This document shows, in pieces, positions 8,150-17,586 of a stretch of DNA of 45,345 nt. The stretch comes from an uncultured Lachnospiraceae bacterium. GTDB lineage: Bacteria > Bacillota > Clostridia > Lachnospirales > Lachnospiraceae. The position numbers and the translations under genes are program-made. Numbering within the stretch: the first letter of the stretch is position 1; each line of letters begins with the position of its first letter. The notes under the pieces are model-generated. The model was not told the origin of the DNA. It ran no database searches and worked only from the letters and a program-made list of their open reading frames with translations. Where the stretch lies: positions 1 to 45,345 of the forward strand of contig CAQGLR010000031.1 in NCBI GenBank assembly GCA_948794795.1, given 5' to 3'.

Positions 8150-9316
8150 ATGGATTTTACATTAAGTAAAAAGCATGAGATGGCGAGACAGCTTTTCAAA
8201 GATTTCGCTGAAACAGAAGTTAAGCCTTTAGCTCAGGAGGTTGATGAAACAGAGCATTTCCCAATGGATACTGTTAAGAAAATGGGGAAATATGGCTTTA
8301 TGGGTATTCCTGTACCAAAGGAGTATGGCGGACAGGGTTGTGATATCTTAACATATGTAATGTGCGTTGAAGAACTTTCAAAAGTTTGCGCTACAACAGG
8401 TGTTGTTGTATCAGCACATACATCACTTTGCGCTGACCCAATACTTACATATGGAACAGAAGAGCAGAAGAAGAAATATCTTCCTGACCTTGCAAGTGGT
8501 AAGAAGATAGGTGCATTCGGCCTTACAGAGCCAGGTGCAGGTACAGATGCCCAGGGCGTACAGACAAAAGCTGTTCTTGATGGCGATGAGTGGGTACTTA
8601 ATGGTTCCAAGTGCTTCATTACAAATGGTGAAGTTGCTGATATATATATTGTAATTGCTTACACAGATGTTGTTGAGAAGAGAGGAAGGAAAGTTAAATC
8701 ATTCTCTGCATTTATCGTAGAGAAAGGAACACCTGGCTTCTCATTTGGTACAAAAGAAAAGAAGATGGGTATCCGTGGTTCTTCTACATATGAGTTGATT
8801 TTCCAGGATTGCCGTATTCCAAAGGATGCTCTTTTAGGAGCTCAGGGAAAGGGTTTCCCTATTGCTATGCATACTCTTGATGGCGGACGTATTGGTATCG
8901 CTTCACAGGCTCTCGGTATTGCAGAGGGTGCATTAGAGAGGACAATTGAGTATACAAAGGAGAGGAAGCAGTTCGGCCGTACTATTGCACAGCAGCAGAA
9001 TACACAGTTCCAGCTTGCTGACATGGCTACAAAGGTAGAAGCTGCAAGACACCTTGTATACAAAGCTGCTATGAAGAAACAGGAATTCGCAGAGGGCGCT
9101 AAAGTATCTTATTCTGTAGAAGCTGCTATGGCTAAGCTGTATGCTGCAGAAGTTGCAATGGAAGTTACAACAAAGGCAGTACAGTTACATGGTGGTTATG
9201 GTTATATCAGAGAATACGATGTAGAGCGTATGATGCGTGATGCTAAGATTACAGAAATCTACGAAGGAACTTCAGAAGTACAGCGTATGGTTATCTCAGG
9301 CAGCTTATTAAAATAA
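8150..9316 (+). CDS. bcd: Butyryl-CoA dehydrogenase
   Basis: A 388-aa short-chain acyl-CoA dehydrogenase. With EtfAB it reduces crotonyl-CoA to butyryl-CoA with NADH and, in the Clostridia, couples this to ferredoxin reduction. The catalytic base is Glu372 in IYEGTSE. FAD-binding signatures include GLTEPGAGTDA, FITNG and QLHGGYGYI. The start is the ATG at 8150, giving MDFTLSKKHE, preceded by AAAGGTGG; a GTG at 8135 would put five extra residues on top of the ribosome site. The two Etf genes follow directly. Confidence 0.94.
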   Translation: MDFTLSKKHEMARQLFKDFAETEVKPLAQEVDETEHFPMDTVKKMGKYGFMGIPVPKEYGGQGCDILTYVMCVEELSKVCATTGVVVSAHTSLCADPILTYGTEEQKKKYLPDLASGKKIGAFGLTEPGAGTDAQGVQTKAVLDGDEWVLNGSKCFITNGEVADIYIVIAYTDVVEKRGRKVKSFSAFIVEKGTPGFSFGTKEKKMGIRGSSTYELIFQDCRIPKDALLGAQGKGFPIAMHTLDGGRIGIASQALGIAEGALERTIEYTKERKQFGRTIAQQQNTQFQLADMATKVEAARHLVYKAAMKKQEFAEGAKVSYSVEAAMAKLYAAEVAMEVTTKAVQLHGGYGYIREYDVERMMRDAKITEIYEGTSEVQRMVISGSLLK

Positions 9317-9337
9317 TTAAAAAGGAGTGGTAAAGCC

Positions 9338-10123
9338 GTGAAAATAGTAGTATGTGTAAAGCAGGTTCCAGATACTAAAGGCGGGGTAAAGTTTAACCCA
9401 GATGGTACTTTGGACAGGGGCGCTATGCTTGCAATTATGAACCCTGATGATAAAGCAGGTCTTGAAGCAGCCCTTAGATTAAAAGATGAATATGGTGCAG
9501 AAGTTACTGTTGTTACAATGGGTCTTCCTAAGGCAGAAGAAGTTCTCCGTGAAGCTATGGCTATGGGAGCTGACAAAGGTATCCTTGTAACTGACAGGGT
9601 TTTAGGTGGAGCTGATACATGGGCTACATCTACAACACTTGCTGGTGCACTTAGGAATATTGACTATGATTTAATTATCACTGGCCGTCAGGCTATTGAT
9701 GGTGATACAGCCCAGGTTGGTCCTCAGATTTCTGAGCATCTTGACCTTCCAGTTATTTCATATGCTAAAGATATCAAAATCGATGGTGACTCTGTAATAG
9801 TAGAGCGCCAGTATGATGACAGATATCATGTATTAAAGGCTAAGATGCCTTGTCTGGTTACAGCTCTTTCAGAGTTAAATGAGCCACGTTATATGACTCC
9901 TGGCGGAATTTTTGATGCTTATGATGCTGAAATTACAGTATGGGGCAGAAAAGACCTTAAGGATGTTGACGATTCTAATCTTGGTTTGGCAGGTTCACCT
10001 ACAAAGATTGCTAAAGCTTCTGATAAAGTAAGAAAAGGCGCAGGTGAAGTTAAAACTGACCTTGATGCAGATGGTGCAGTTTCATATATCATGGGTAAAT
10101 TAAAAGAGAAACATGTAATCTAA
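9338..10123 (+). CDS. etfB: Electron transfer flavoprotein, beta subunit
   Basis: The 261-aa beta subunit of the Etf that partners Bcd. The motif GRQAIDGDTAQVGPQ, typical of clostridial EtfB, is present, as is the N-terminal KIVVCVKQVPDT strand. In Bcd-linked bifurcating Etfs the beta subunit holds the bifurcating FAD; the genetic context supports that role here, but it is not proven by the sequence. The start codon is GTG, 10 bases after AAGGAG. It lies 21 bp downstream of bcd. Confidence 0.93.
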   Translation: MKIVVCVKQVPDTKGGVKFNPDGTLDRGAMLAIMNPDDKAGLEAALRLKDEYGAEVTVVTMGLPKAEEVLREAMAMGADKGILVTDRVLGGADTWATSTTLAGALRNIDYDLIITGRQAIDGDTAQVGPQISEHLDLPVISYAKDIKIDGDSVIVERQYDDRYHVLKAKMPCLVTALSELNEPRYMTPGGIFDAYDAEITVWGRKDLKDVDDSNLGLAGSPTKIAKASDKVRKGAGEVKTDLDADGAVSYIMGKLKEKHVI

Positions 10124-10149
10124 ATAGAAAAGGAAAAGTGGTGACTAAA

Positions 10150-11187
10150 ATGGGTTTAGAAGAATATAAGGGTGTCTATGTCTTTGCACAGCAGGTAGAC
10201 AATGAATTAAGCGGTATCGCTTTTGAATTACTTGGAAAAGCTAAAGAACTTGCAAAAGACCTGAACACAGATGTTACAGCAATGCTTTTAGGTTCTGGCA
10301 TCAAAGGTCTTGCAGACCAGTTAGCTGAATATGGCGCTGATAAGGTTATCGTTGTTGATGACCCTGAGTTAAAAGAATACAGGACAGAGCCTTATGCTCA
10401 TGCTGTATCTTCAATTATAAATGAATATAAGCCTGAAATAGTGCTTGTTGGTGCTACTGCAATCGGAAGGGACTTAGGCCCTAGGGTTTCCGCAAGGGTT
10501 GCAACAGGTCTTACAGCTGACTGTACTGTACTTGAGATTGGTGATTTCCCACTCAATCCAATTCCTGGACAGGAGCAGAAACATAACCAGTTGTTAATGA
10601 CACGTCCTGCATTTGGTGGTAACACAATCGCTACAATTGCGTGTCCTGATAACCGTCCACAGATGGCTACAGTACGTCCTGGCGTTATGCAGAAGATTGA
10701 CCCTGTACAGGGTGCTAAGGCTGAGGTTATAGAGTATAATCCTGGATTTACTCCAAACAACAAGTATGTAGAAATCATGGAAGTTGTTAAGGAAATCTCT
10801 AATACAGTAGATATTATGGACGCTAAGATACTTGTATCAGGCGGACGTGGTGTTGGAAGCAAAGAGAACTTCCAGATACTCCAGGATTTAGCTGATGCAA
10901 TTGGTGGTACAGTAAGCTGCTCACGTGCAGTAGTTGATAATGGATGGATGCCAAAAGAACTCCAGGTAGGACAGACAGGTAAGACAGTACGTCCTAATGT
11001 ATATTTTGCTATTGGTATTTCAGGTGCTATCCAGCATGCAGCAGGTATGGAAGAATCTGATATAATCGTTGCAATTAATAAAGATGAGACAGCTCCAATC
11101 TTTGATATAGCTGATTATGGTGTTGTTGGTGACCTTAATAAGATTGTTCCAAAACTTACAGAGGAATTAAAAAAGGTTGTAAAATAA
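10150..11187 (+). CDS. etfA: Electron transfer flavoprotein, alpha subunit
   Basis: The 345-aa alpha subunit of the Etf. The C-terminal FAD domain shows GGRGVGS, GGTVSCSRAVVDNGWMP, QVGQTGKTVRPNVYFAIGISGAIQH and INKDETAPIF in the standard order. The N-terminal domain is ordinary. The start is uncertain between the ATG at 10150 (GTGGTGA 5-6 bases ahead) and the GTGs at 10138 and 10141; I prefer ATG. It is the last gene of the operon and is followed by a strong terminator. Confidence 0.92.
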   Translation: MGLEEYKGVYVFAQQVDNELSGIAFELLGKAKELAKDLNTDVTAMLLGSGIKGLADQLAEYGADKVIVVDDPELKEYRTEPYAHAVSSIINEYKPEIVLVGATAIGRDLGPRVSARVATGLTADCTVLEIGDFPLNPIPGQEQKHNQLLMTRPAFGGNTIATIACPDNRPQMATVRPGVMQKIDPVQGAKAEVIEYNPGFTPNNKYVEIMEVVKEISNTVDIMDAKILVSGGRGVGSKENFQILQDLADAIGGTVSCSRAVVDNGWMPKELQVGQTGKTVRPNVYFAIGISGAIQHAAGMEESDIIVAINKDETAPIFDIADYGVVGDLNKIVPKLTEELKKVVK

Positions 11188-11237
11188 ATCTTAATATAAG
11201 AACACAGTTATTTATTAAAATGTGCTTGTGTATACAT

Positions 11238-11279
11238 ACAGGAATATCTGGTATTTTGCCAGGTATTCCTGTTTTATTT
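11238..11279 (+). terminator. Terminator of the butyrate operon
   Basis: ACAGGAATATCTGG (11238-11251) pairs with CCAGGTATTCCTGT (11259-11272) with one mismatch and is followed by a T-rich tail (TTTTATTT). It lies about 50 bases after etfA. Confidence 0.85.
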
Positions 11280-11355
11280 AACAAGATAATTTATATTTAA
11301 TTTGTGAATTAATTTTGAAATCTGGTATATGGACATAAAAAATACACTAAATCTT

Positions 11356-11364
11356 TGTTATAAT
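11356..11364 (+). promoter_or_regulatory. Extended -10 promoter of the VTC gene set
   Basis: TGTTATAAT is a perfect -10 with the TGn extension, 33 bases before the start codon. No good -35 is seen at 17 bases, which is common for extended -10 promoters. Confidence 0.55.
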
Positions 11365-11396
11365 GTCATTATCATAGAAACAGGGGGAAGAAAGCC

Positions 11397-12107
11397 ATGA
11401 ATTACCAGCAAATATTTAAACGGTATGAGATAAAATACCTGTTATCCATGCAGGAAAAAGAATTTATACTGGAAACTATGAAGCCGTATATGAAGCTTGA
11501 TAAATATGGGCATTCAACAATCCGCAATGTATATTTTGATACAGATAAATTCCGTCTTATAAGGCGCTCTCTGGAAAAGCCTGTATATAAGGAAAAATTG
11601 CGTGTGCGCAGCTATGAGGCAGCAAAAGAAAATGATACTGTTTTTGTAGAGCTGAAAAAGAAATACAAGTCAGTTGTTTATAAACGCAGGCTTGTCCTTA
11701 CTGAATCACAAGCTTGGGAATGTTTCCAGAAAGATATTCCGCTGCCTGTCAGTTCGCAGATTGCAAATGAAATAGAATATTTCCGTAATTATTATAAACC
11801 GCTGTATCCTAAAGTTTTTATTTCTTATGAACGTGAAGCATATGAAACTATTGATGGCAGTGATTTCAGGGTAACATTTGATGAAAATATATTATACAGG
11901 GAGAATGACTTTTCATTTGCATCTGGAATTTATGGAACACCTATTCTTAATGAAGGGGAAACTTTAATGGAAGTCAAGGCTCCAAGTGCTATTCCACTGT
12001 GGATGGCCAGAAAGCTGGCTGAAATGCAGATATTTAAGACATCTTTTTCAAAATATGGACTAGCTTACCAGGATATATTTAAAAATGGAGGATTAAAATA
12101 TGCTTGA
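11397..12107 (+). CDS. VTC-domain (polyphosphate polymerase-like) protein
   Basis: A 236-aa protein of the VTC/CYTH triphosphate-tunnel group. Basic and acidic tunnel residues are visible: FKRYEIKYLL (7-16), RNVYFDTD, KEKLRVRSY, FVELKKKY, YKRRL, YEREAYE, RVTFDENI and LMEVKAP. Eukaryotic VTC4 makes polyphosphate from ATP; whether the small bacterial versions do so is not settled. The ATG of the next gene overlaps its end by eight bases, so the two are translationally coupled. VTC, DUF4956 and surface proteins of the CotH or Cthe_2159 type often occur together in Firmicutes, and that is the arrangement here. Confidence 0.85.
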   Translation: MNYQQIFKRYEIKYLLSMQEKEFILETMKPYMKLDKYGHSTIRNVYFDTDKFRLIRRSLEKPVYKEKLRVRSYEAAKENDTVFVELKKKYKSVVYKRRLVLTESQAWECFQKDIPLPVSSQIANEIEYFRNYYKPLYPKVFISYEREAYETIDGSDFRVTFDENILYRENDFSFASGIYGTPILNEGETLMEVKAPSAIPLWMARKLAEMQIFKTSFSKYGLAYQDIFKNGGLKYA

Positions 12108-12795
12108 TAATTTATTTCGTGGAATTTTTGATACAGATATGACGGCAGTTATCTCTGTGTCTGGTTTTTTAATTTGTGTTGGCACTGCTTTAATAGCAGG
12201 GGCTGTTTTAGCAGTTATGTATATGTACAAAGCCCGTTATACTAAAAGTTTTGTGGCAACACTTGCGGTTCTGCCTGCTATTGTCTGTGTTGTTATAATG
12301 ATGGTGAATGGCAATGTAGGAGCAGGAGTTGCTGTTGCGGGAACTTTTAGTCTTGTACGTTTCCGTTCAGTCCCTGGTACAGCAAAAGAAATCGGGGCAA
12401 TTTTTCTTGCTATGGGAACAGGGCTTGTTGCAGGCATGGGATATATAGGATATACCTTGCTGGTTGCAGTTTTATTAGGGTCAGCAGGTATGTTGTATAA
12501 CCATTTTGATTTTGGCATGAAGAAAAAAATGTCATTATATAAAACCCTTAATATCACTATACCAGAAGATTTAGATTATAATAATGTGTTTGATGGGTTG
12601 TTAAAGGAGTATACATCAGAATATGAATTAACCCATGTTAAAACTACAAATATGGGAAGTCTTTTTAAGCTTACATATAATATGGTATTGAAAAATCCGG
12701 ACCAGGAAAAAGAACTTATTGATAATATCCGCTGCCGTAATGGAAATTTGGAAATAAGTATTTCAAGGCAGACAACAGAAAATGGAGAACTTTAG
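12100..12795 (+). CDS. DUF4956 membrane protein
   Basis: A 231-aa integral membrane protein. About four hydrophobic segments fill residues 15-135, with the conserved GNVGAGVAVAGTFSLVRFRSVPGTAKEIG stretch (approximately 70-98; key residues FSLVRFRS and GTAKEI) characteristic of DUF4956. It ends in a soluble domain of about 95 residues. It starts inside the end of the VTC gene. Its function is unknown; constant pairing with VTC proteins suggests a membrane partner or channel for the VTC product. Confidence 0.85.
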   Translation: MLDNLFRGIFDTDMTAVISVSGFLICVGTALIAGAVLAVMYMYKARYTKSFVATLAVLPAIVCVVIMMVNGNVGAGVAVAGTFSLVRFRSVPGTAKEIGAIFLAMGTGLVAGMGYIGYTLLVAVLLGSAGMLYNHFDFGMKKKMSLYKTLNITIPEDLDYNNVFDGLLKEYTSEYELTHVKTTNMGSLFKLTYNMVLKNPDQEKELIDNIRCRNGNLEISISRQTTENGEL

Positions 12796-12828
12796 AGAGT
12801 GTCTAAAAATTAGAAAGGGGAAATGTCT

Positions 12829-14790
12829 ATGAAATTAAAAAACTGTATTTGCCAGGCTATGCTTATATTTGCTTTGCTTTGTTCAGGCTGTAGCAATACT
12901 GGAAATGTAAATGCTGGAAAAGATAGTAAAGATATAGATAATAAAGATGCATCTGGTAATATAGGAGATAATATTTCTTCTGGAAATCCAGTGGATAGTA
13001 CAGCAAAAAGAGTATCTGCTTCTGATGTGTTTTCGGACAGGGATTTAGAAACAGGATATGATAAAAACTCTGCTGCCGTTATAAAACTTAACGGAGAGAG
13101 TGCATCATGTGATTCAAATGCTGTAAAGGTTAGTGGCAGTAAAATTACTATTACAGATGAGGGGACTTATATTATTTCTGGCACACTAGAAGATGGAATG
13201 ATAGTTGTGGATGCAGATAAATCTGATAAAATACAGATTGTTTTAAATGGTGTAAATATTTCTAATTCCACTTCTGCTGCTTTATATGTACTAAAAGCAG
13301 ATAAGGTTTTTATTACTACAGCAGCCAAATCTGGAAATACTCTTTCTAATGGCGGTACTTATAAGGCTATTGATGAGAATAATATTGATGCTGTTATTTA
13401 TTCTAAAGAGGATTTAACACTTAATGGAGAAGGAAGCCTGGCAATAAATGCAGAGGCAGGACATGGTATTGTTTCTAAGGACAGTCTTGTACTGGCAAGT
13501 GGTGAATATAATATTACAGCTGTAAAACATGGTATTTCAGGTAAGGATGATGTGTCTGTTACAGATGGAAGTTACAAAATTGTTTCAGGAAAGGATGGAA
13601 TCCATGCAGAAAATGCAGATGATGAAAGCTTAGGATTTGTATATATTTTAGACGGGACTTTTGATATTACATCAGAAGGTGACGGAATAAGCGGGGCAGC
13701 GTTTGGACAGATTGAAAATGGCAGTTTTAAAATTAAGACAGGCGGAGGCTGTGAAGCTGCTGGGGTTAAGGCAAAACAGGATATGGGGGATATGCATATG
13801 GAGAAGCCATATAACCATAAGCCAGGAATGGGTGACAGGCCAGGACAATGGGGAAACGGGGCAGATACACCACCAGAGGCACCACCAGAAACAACAGAAA
13901 ACAGTGATAACAGTGATAGTACAGATACAGCCAGTATAAAAGGTATTAAGGCAGATGGGGATTTATATTTAGATGGTGGGGAATTTGAAATTGACTCCGA
14001 AGATGATTCTGTACATTCTAATAGTAATATTATTATTACAAAAGGAAATTATAAACTGGCATCAGGTGATGATGGTGTACATGCTGGTTCAGATGTTTCT
14101 GTTTCAGATGGAACTATTAATATATCCAAGTGTTATGAGGGAATTGAAGGGAAGACAATTAATATTTCAGGTGGTGATATATCACTTGTGTCAAGTGATG
14201 ATGGATTAAATGCCAGTGGAGGTACAGATGGCAGCGGCTATGGTGGACGTGGTGATTCATTTTCTGCTTCTGATGATGTATATATTTCAATTTCAGGAGG
14301 GACTATTTATATTACTGCTTCTGGCGATGGTGTCGATTCTAATGGTAACCTTGCTATAAGCGGAGGGCAGACTTATGTTTCAGGTCCTTCTAACAGTGGT
14401 AATGGTGCACTTGATTATAATGGTGAAGCAATTATTTCAGGCGGTATTTTTGCAGCATCAAGTGTATCAGGAATGGCACAAAACTTCAGCACATCTTCTA
14501 CACAGGGAGCAATGCTTATTACGACAGAGGCAGGGTCTTCTGGTGATGAAATTTCTTTAACTGGTCCAGATGGAGATGTGCTTGTATCATGGAAGGCTGG
14601 AAAAGATTATTCATGTGTAAATATCAGTTGTCCAGAACTGGCAAAAGGTAAAACTTATACATTAACTACGGGGAAAACAGTAAGTGAGATTACAATGACA
14701 GACCTTATTTATGGAGAAGGAAATATGGCAGGAAAGGGTGGCGGGAAAGCACCTGGTGGTATGGGCAGGCATAGAAGCAGCCAGGTTTAA
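12829..14790 (+). CDS. Cthe_2159-type carbohydrate-binding lipoprotein
   Basis: A 653-aa exported lipoprotein. A signal peptide leads to Cys21 in LLCSGC (the -3 residue is Cys, slightly unusual). The rest is a right-handed beta-helix built of repeated short turns with DGI, DGV and SGG motifs, interrupted by an acidic Pro/Gly-rich linker (about 315-365). The matching family in Clostridium thermocellum (Cthe_2159) binds acidic polysaccharide and calcium. A Gly/Lys-rich tail ends the protein. The second ATG is chosen because AAAGGGG lies eight bases ahead; the ATG at 12823 is too close. It is 33 bp behind DUF4956 and probably in one operon. Confidence 0.82.
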   Translation: MKLKNCICQAMLIFALLCSGCSNTGNVNAGKDSKDIDNKDASGNIGDNISSGNPVDSTAKRVSASDVFSDRDLETGYDKNSAAVIKLNGESASCDSNAVKVSGSKITITDEGTYIISGTLEDGMIVVDADKSDKIQIVLNGVNISNSTSAALYVLKADKVFITTAAKSGNTLSNGGTYKAIDENNIDAVIYSKEDLTLNGEGSLAINAEAGHGIVSKDSLVLASGEYNITAVKHGISGKDDVSVTDGSYKIVSGKDGIHAENADDESLGFVYILDGTFDITSEGDGISGAAFGQIENGSFKIKTGGGCEAAGVKAKQDMGDMHMEKPYNHKPGMGDRPGQWGNGADTPPEAPPETTENSDNSDSTDTASIKGIKADGDLYLDGGEFEIDSEDDSVHSNSNIIITKGNYKLASGDDGVHAGSDVSVSDGTINISKCYEGIEGKTINISGGDISLVSSDDGLNASGGTDGSGYGGRGDSFSASDDVYISISGGTIYITASGDGVDSNGNLAISGGQTYVSGPSNSGNGALDYNGEAIISGGIFAASSVSGMAQNFSTSSTQGAMLITTEAGSSGDEISLTGPDGDVLVSWKAGKDYSCVNISCPELAKGKTYTLTTGKTVSEITMTDLIYGEGNMAGKGGGKAPGGMGRHRSSQV

Positions 14791-15019
14791 GATTGGAAAT
14801 AAGTAAAAGAGTGGCAGTTTTGATAGTAAATGTAAATAATTTACCAGAATACTATTATATAAAATGTAAAACTAAAAAAATAGGTTATAAAAATTTTATT
14901 GGTAATAACTTTTTATGTGCTTATCCTGGATGGAAGTAATTTTATATTGTGTTTTTGAATAAGTTAATATATACTGTATTTTAGTTTTTGTCTAACTATT
15001 CAAACCAGGAGGAAATGCC
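14791..15019 (+). promoter_or_regulatory. Intergenic region ahead of the hydrogenase gene
   Basis: It is AT-rich with small inverted repeats (GTAAAT/ATTTAC near 14827). A possible promoter is TTGTGT, 17 bases, TATACT (14947-14975). No convincing terminator for the lipoprotein gene was found, so read-through is possible. Confidence 0.3.
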
Positions 15020-16531
15020 ATGCGTGGAATAAACACACAGACAAAGAAAATCAGGAAAAAAGTATTTGAAGAAGTTGCACGTGCTGCCTATAAAGATGGT
15101 GACAGTGCTGCTATAAGCCATGAATTAGAAGAAATACCATACAGGATAACACCTTCGGATGTACCAATATACCGTGAAAGCATATGGCGTGAGAGGGCTA
15201 TAGCTGCTGAAAGGGTGCGTCTTGCTGTAGGGCTTTCCCTGCGTCCGCTTGACAGGCCTGTCCATGTAACAGAAGGTTTTGAAGATAGTAATATTACTGA
15301 AAAATATTATGAACCTCCTCTTATGCAGGTGATTCCTTCTGCCTGTGATATGTGCGAGGATAATAAAGTTGAAGTTTCAAATATGTGCCATGGATGTGTT
15401 GCGCATCCATGTATGGAAGTATGTCCTAAAGATGCAATATCAATGGTTAATGGATATGCATTTATTGACCAGGAAAAATGTATTAAATGTGGCAAATGTA
15501 TTAATATCTGCCCTTATCATGCAATTATTAAGAGAATAAGGCCATGTGCAGAAGCCTGCGGGGTTGATGCAATTGAAAGTGATGCACATGGACGTGCAAG
15601 GATTAATAATGAGAAATGTGTATCTTGTGGCCAGTGTATGGCAAGCTGCCCATTTGGTGCTATTGCCGATAAGTCACAGATTTTCCAGATGATACATGCA
15701 ATAAAACAGGGTGGTGAAGTTATAGCAGAGATTGCACCTGCTTTTGAGGGACAGTTCGGGCCTGGGATTACACCAGCGCAGATAAAATCTGCACTTAAGG
15801 ACTGTGGTTTTAGTGATGTATATGAAGTTGCGCTTGGTGCTGATATAGGTGCTGTATCAGAAGCACACCACTACGTTAAAGAAGTAGTAAATGGTGATTT
15901 GCCATTTCTTCTCACTTCATGTTGTCCTGCATGGTCGGTGCTCGCCAAAAAGTATTTTCCAGAAACTATAGATAGTATTTCACAGGAACTTACACCTATG
16001 GTTGCTACTGCAAGGAGCATTAAAAAGAAACATCCTGATGCAAAAGTAGTATTTATAGGACCATGTGCTGCTAAAAAGCTTGAAGCATCAAGACGTACAG
16101 TACGCAGTGATGTGGATTTTGTTATAACATTTGAGGAATTAGATGCTATTTTTAAAGCAAAAAATATAGACTTTAATAAATATGAGAAAGGACGTTCAAT
16201 GCATGATGCTACTGGTGCAGGACGCGGTTATGCTGTAGCAGGTGGTGTTTCGGATGCAATAAAGCAGTGTATTGATGAATATTATCCTGGAACAGAAGTT
16301 AAGATTGAACATGCAGAAGGGCTTAGTGACTGCAGGAAGATGCTTCTGCTTGCAAAGGCTGGGAAAAAGAATGGCTGCATGATAGAGGGCATGGGATGTC
16401 CAGGAGGGTGTGTAGCAGGTGTTGGTACAATACTTCCAATAGCCAGTGCGAAAGCAGCAGTTGCCAAATCTGTAAAAGAATCAACTGAAAAAATACCTCC
16501 AAAAGATTTACTTGAAATCAAGCTTGATTAA
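15020..16531 (+). CDS. [FeFe] hydrogenase, group B-like
   Basis: A 503-aa monomeric iron hydrogenase, probably oxidising reduced ferredoxin to make H2. Three cysteine-rich [4Fe-4S] segments (123-135, 154-164, 200-210) lead to the H-cluster domain with L1 TSCCPAW (299-305), L2 PCAAKK (348-353) and L3 MGCPGGC (458-464). L2 and L3 differ from the group A consensus (MPCxxKxxE and MACPGGC) and fit the group B type common in Clostridia. The N-terminal ~110 residues lack the usual 2Fe-2S domain of group A. It stands alone with AGGAGG before the ATG. Placement near the bifurcating Bcd/Etf genes fits a role in disposing of reduced ferredoxin, but they are separate transcripts. Confidence 0.88.
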   Translation: MRGINTQTKKIRKKVFEEVARAAYKDGDSAAISHELEEIPYRITPSDVPIYRESIWRERAIAAERVRLAVGLSLRPLDRPVHVTEGFEDSNITEKYYEPPLMQVIPSACDMCEDNKVEVSNMCHGCVAHPCMEVCPKDAISMVNGYAFIDQEKCIKCGKCINICPYHAIIKRIRPCAEACGVDAIESDAHGRARINNEKCVSCGQCMASCPFGAIADKSQIFQMIHAIKQGGEVIAEIAPAFEGQFGPGITPAQIKSALKDCGFSDVYEVALGADIGAVSEAHHYVKEVVNGDLPFLLTSCCPAWSVLAKKYFPETIDSISQELTPMVATARSIKKKHPDAKVVFIGPCAAKKLEASRRTVRSDVDFVITFEELDAIFKAKNIDFNKYEKGRSMHDATGAGRGYAVAGGVSDAIKQCIDEYYPGTEVKIEHAEGLSDCRKMLLLAKAGKKNGCMIEGMGCPGGCVAGVGTILPIASAKAAVAKSVKESTEKIPPKDLLEIKLD

Positions 16532-16543
16532 TGTAAAACAGGT

Positions 16544-16575
16544 TGCTATCCGCATATTTTATGGTGTGGATAGCA
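16544..16575 (+). terminator. Hairpin after the hydrogenase gene
   Basis: TGCTATCC (16544-16551) pairs exactly with GGATAGCA (16568-16575). No T-run follows directly, so it is a weak terminator or an mRNA end-protecting structure. Confidence 0.45.
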
Positions 16576-16624
16576 GATACATATAATATTTTTGCCTTAA
16601 TTTAAGAAAGGCAGGGGGATTTTT

Positions 16625-17470
16625 ATGCTAGAAATTTTAAAATCAATTTTATTTGGAATTGTGGAGGGCATTACAGAATGGCTTCCTATCAGCAGTACGG
16701 GACATATGATACTGCTGGATGAGTTTGTTAAACTTGATGCATCGGATGCATTTATGGAAATGTACCTTGTTGTTATACAGCTTGGCGCAATAATGGCAGT
16801 TGTATTATTATTCTGGAACCAGCTGTGGCCATTCTGCCTGCCACAGAATAACTCCATACAGCAGCATGGTATTATGGGTTATATTAAAAAAGATACTTTT
16901 ATAATGTGGTTTAAAATAGCAGTTGCATGTATTCCAGCAGTAATTATAGAGCTTGCAATGGGAGATAAGCTAGAAGAAATGTTTTATAATTACCAGACAG
17001 TTGCAATTATGCTTATAGCTATTGGTATAATATTTATATTTATTGAAAACCGTAACAAAGAACAAACAGCAAAAGTAAGTACAATAGCAGGAATTACATA
17101 CCAGACAGCATTCCTTATAGGTGTATTCCAGCTTGTAGCGGCAGTATTTCCAGGAACATCCCGTTCAGGCGCAACAATTATTGGAGGTCTTGTATTAGGG
17201 CTTGCAAGGACAGTAGCAGCAGAATTTACATTTTATCTTGCAGTACCTGTAATGTTTGGAGCAAGCCTTATAAAAGTGTTGAAATTCGGGCTTTCATTTA
17301 CTGCAAATGAAGCTTCTCTTCTTATAATAGGAATGGTAACTGCATTTATAGTGTCACTTGTAGTTATAAAATTCCTTATGGGTTATATTAAAAAACATGA
17401 TTTTAAAGTATTTGGATGGTACAGGATTATATTAGGTATACTTGTACTTGGATATTTTATTGCGTTTTAA
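16625..17470 (+). CDS. uppP: Undecaprenyl-diphosphatase
   Basis: A 281-aa integral membrane phosphatase that recycles undecaprenyl diphosphate for peptidoglycan synthesis; extra copies give bacitracin resistance. Both family motifs are visible: EGITEWLPISSTGH (residues ~14-27) and PGTSRSGAT (near 178). Around eight hydrophobic segments follow. The length is normal. The start is supported by GGCAGGGGG ahead of the ATG. Single-gene unit. Confidence 0.93.
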   Translation: MLEILKSILFGIVEGITEWLPISSTGHMILLDEFVKLDASDAFMEMYLVVIQLGAIMAVVLLFWNQLWPFCLPQNNSIQQHGIMGYIKKDTFIMWFKIAVACIPAVIIELAMGDKLEEMFYNYQTVAIMLIAIGIIFIFIENRNKEQTAKVSTIAGITYQTAFLIGVFQLVAAVFPGTSRSGATIIGGLVLGLARTVAAEFTFYLAVPVMFGASLIKVLKFGLSFTANEASLLIIGMVTAFIVSLVVIKFLMGYIKKHDFKVFGWYRIILGILVLGYFIAF

Positions 17471-17586
17471 AATATCTTCATTTTCGGAATTGTGTACCCA
17501 TTAGGAAATAACTTATAAATATACATTGTAAATGGCAGATAAAGATTGTATAGTTAAATGTATAAACCAGAACTGGAGGAAAAGAA

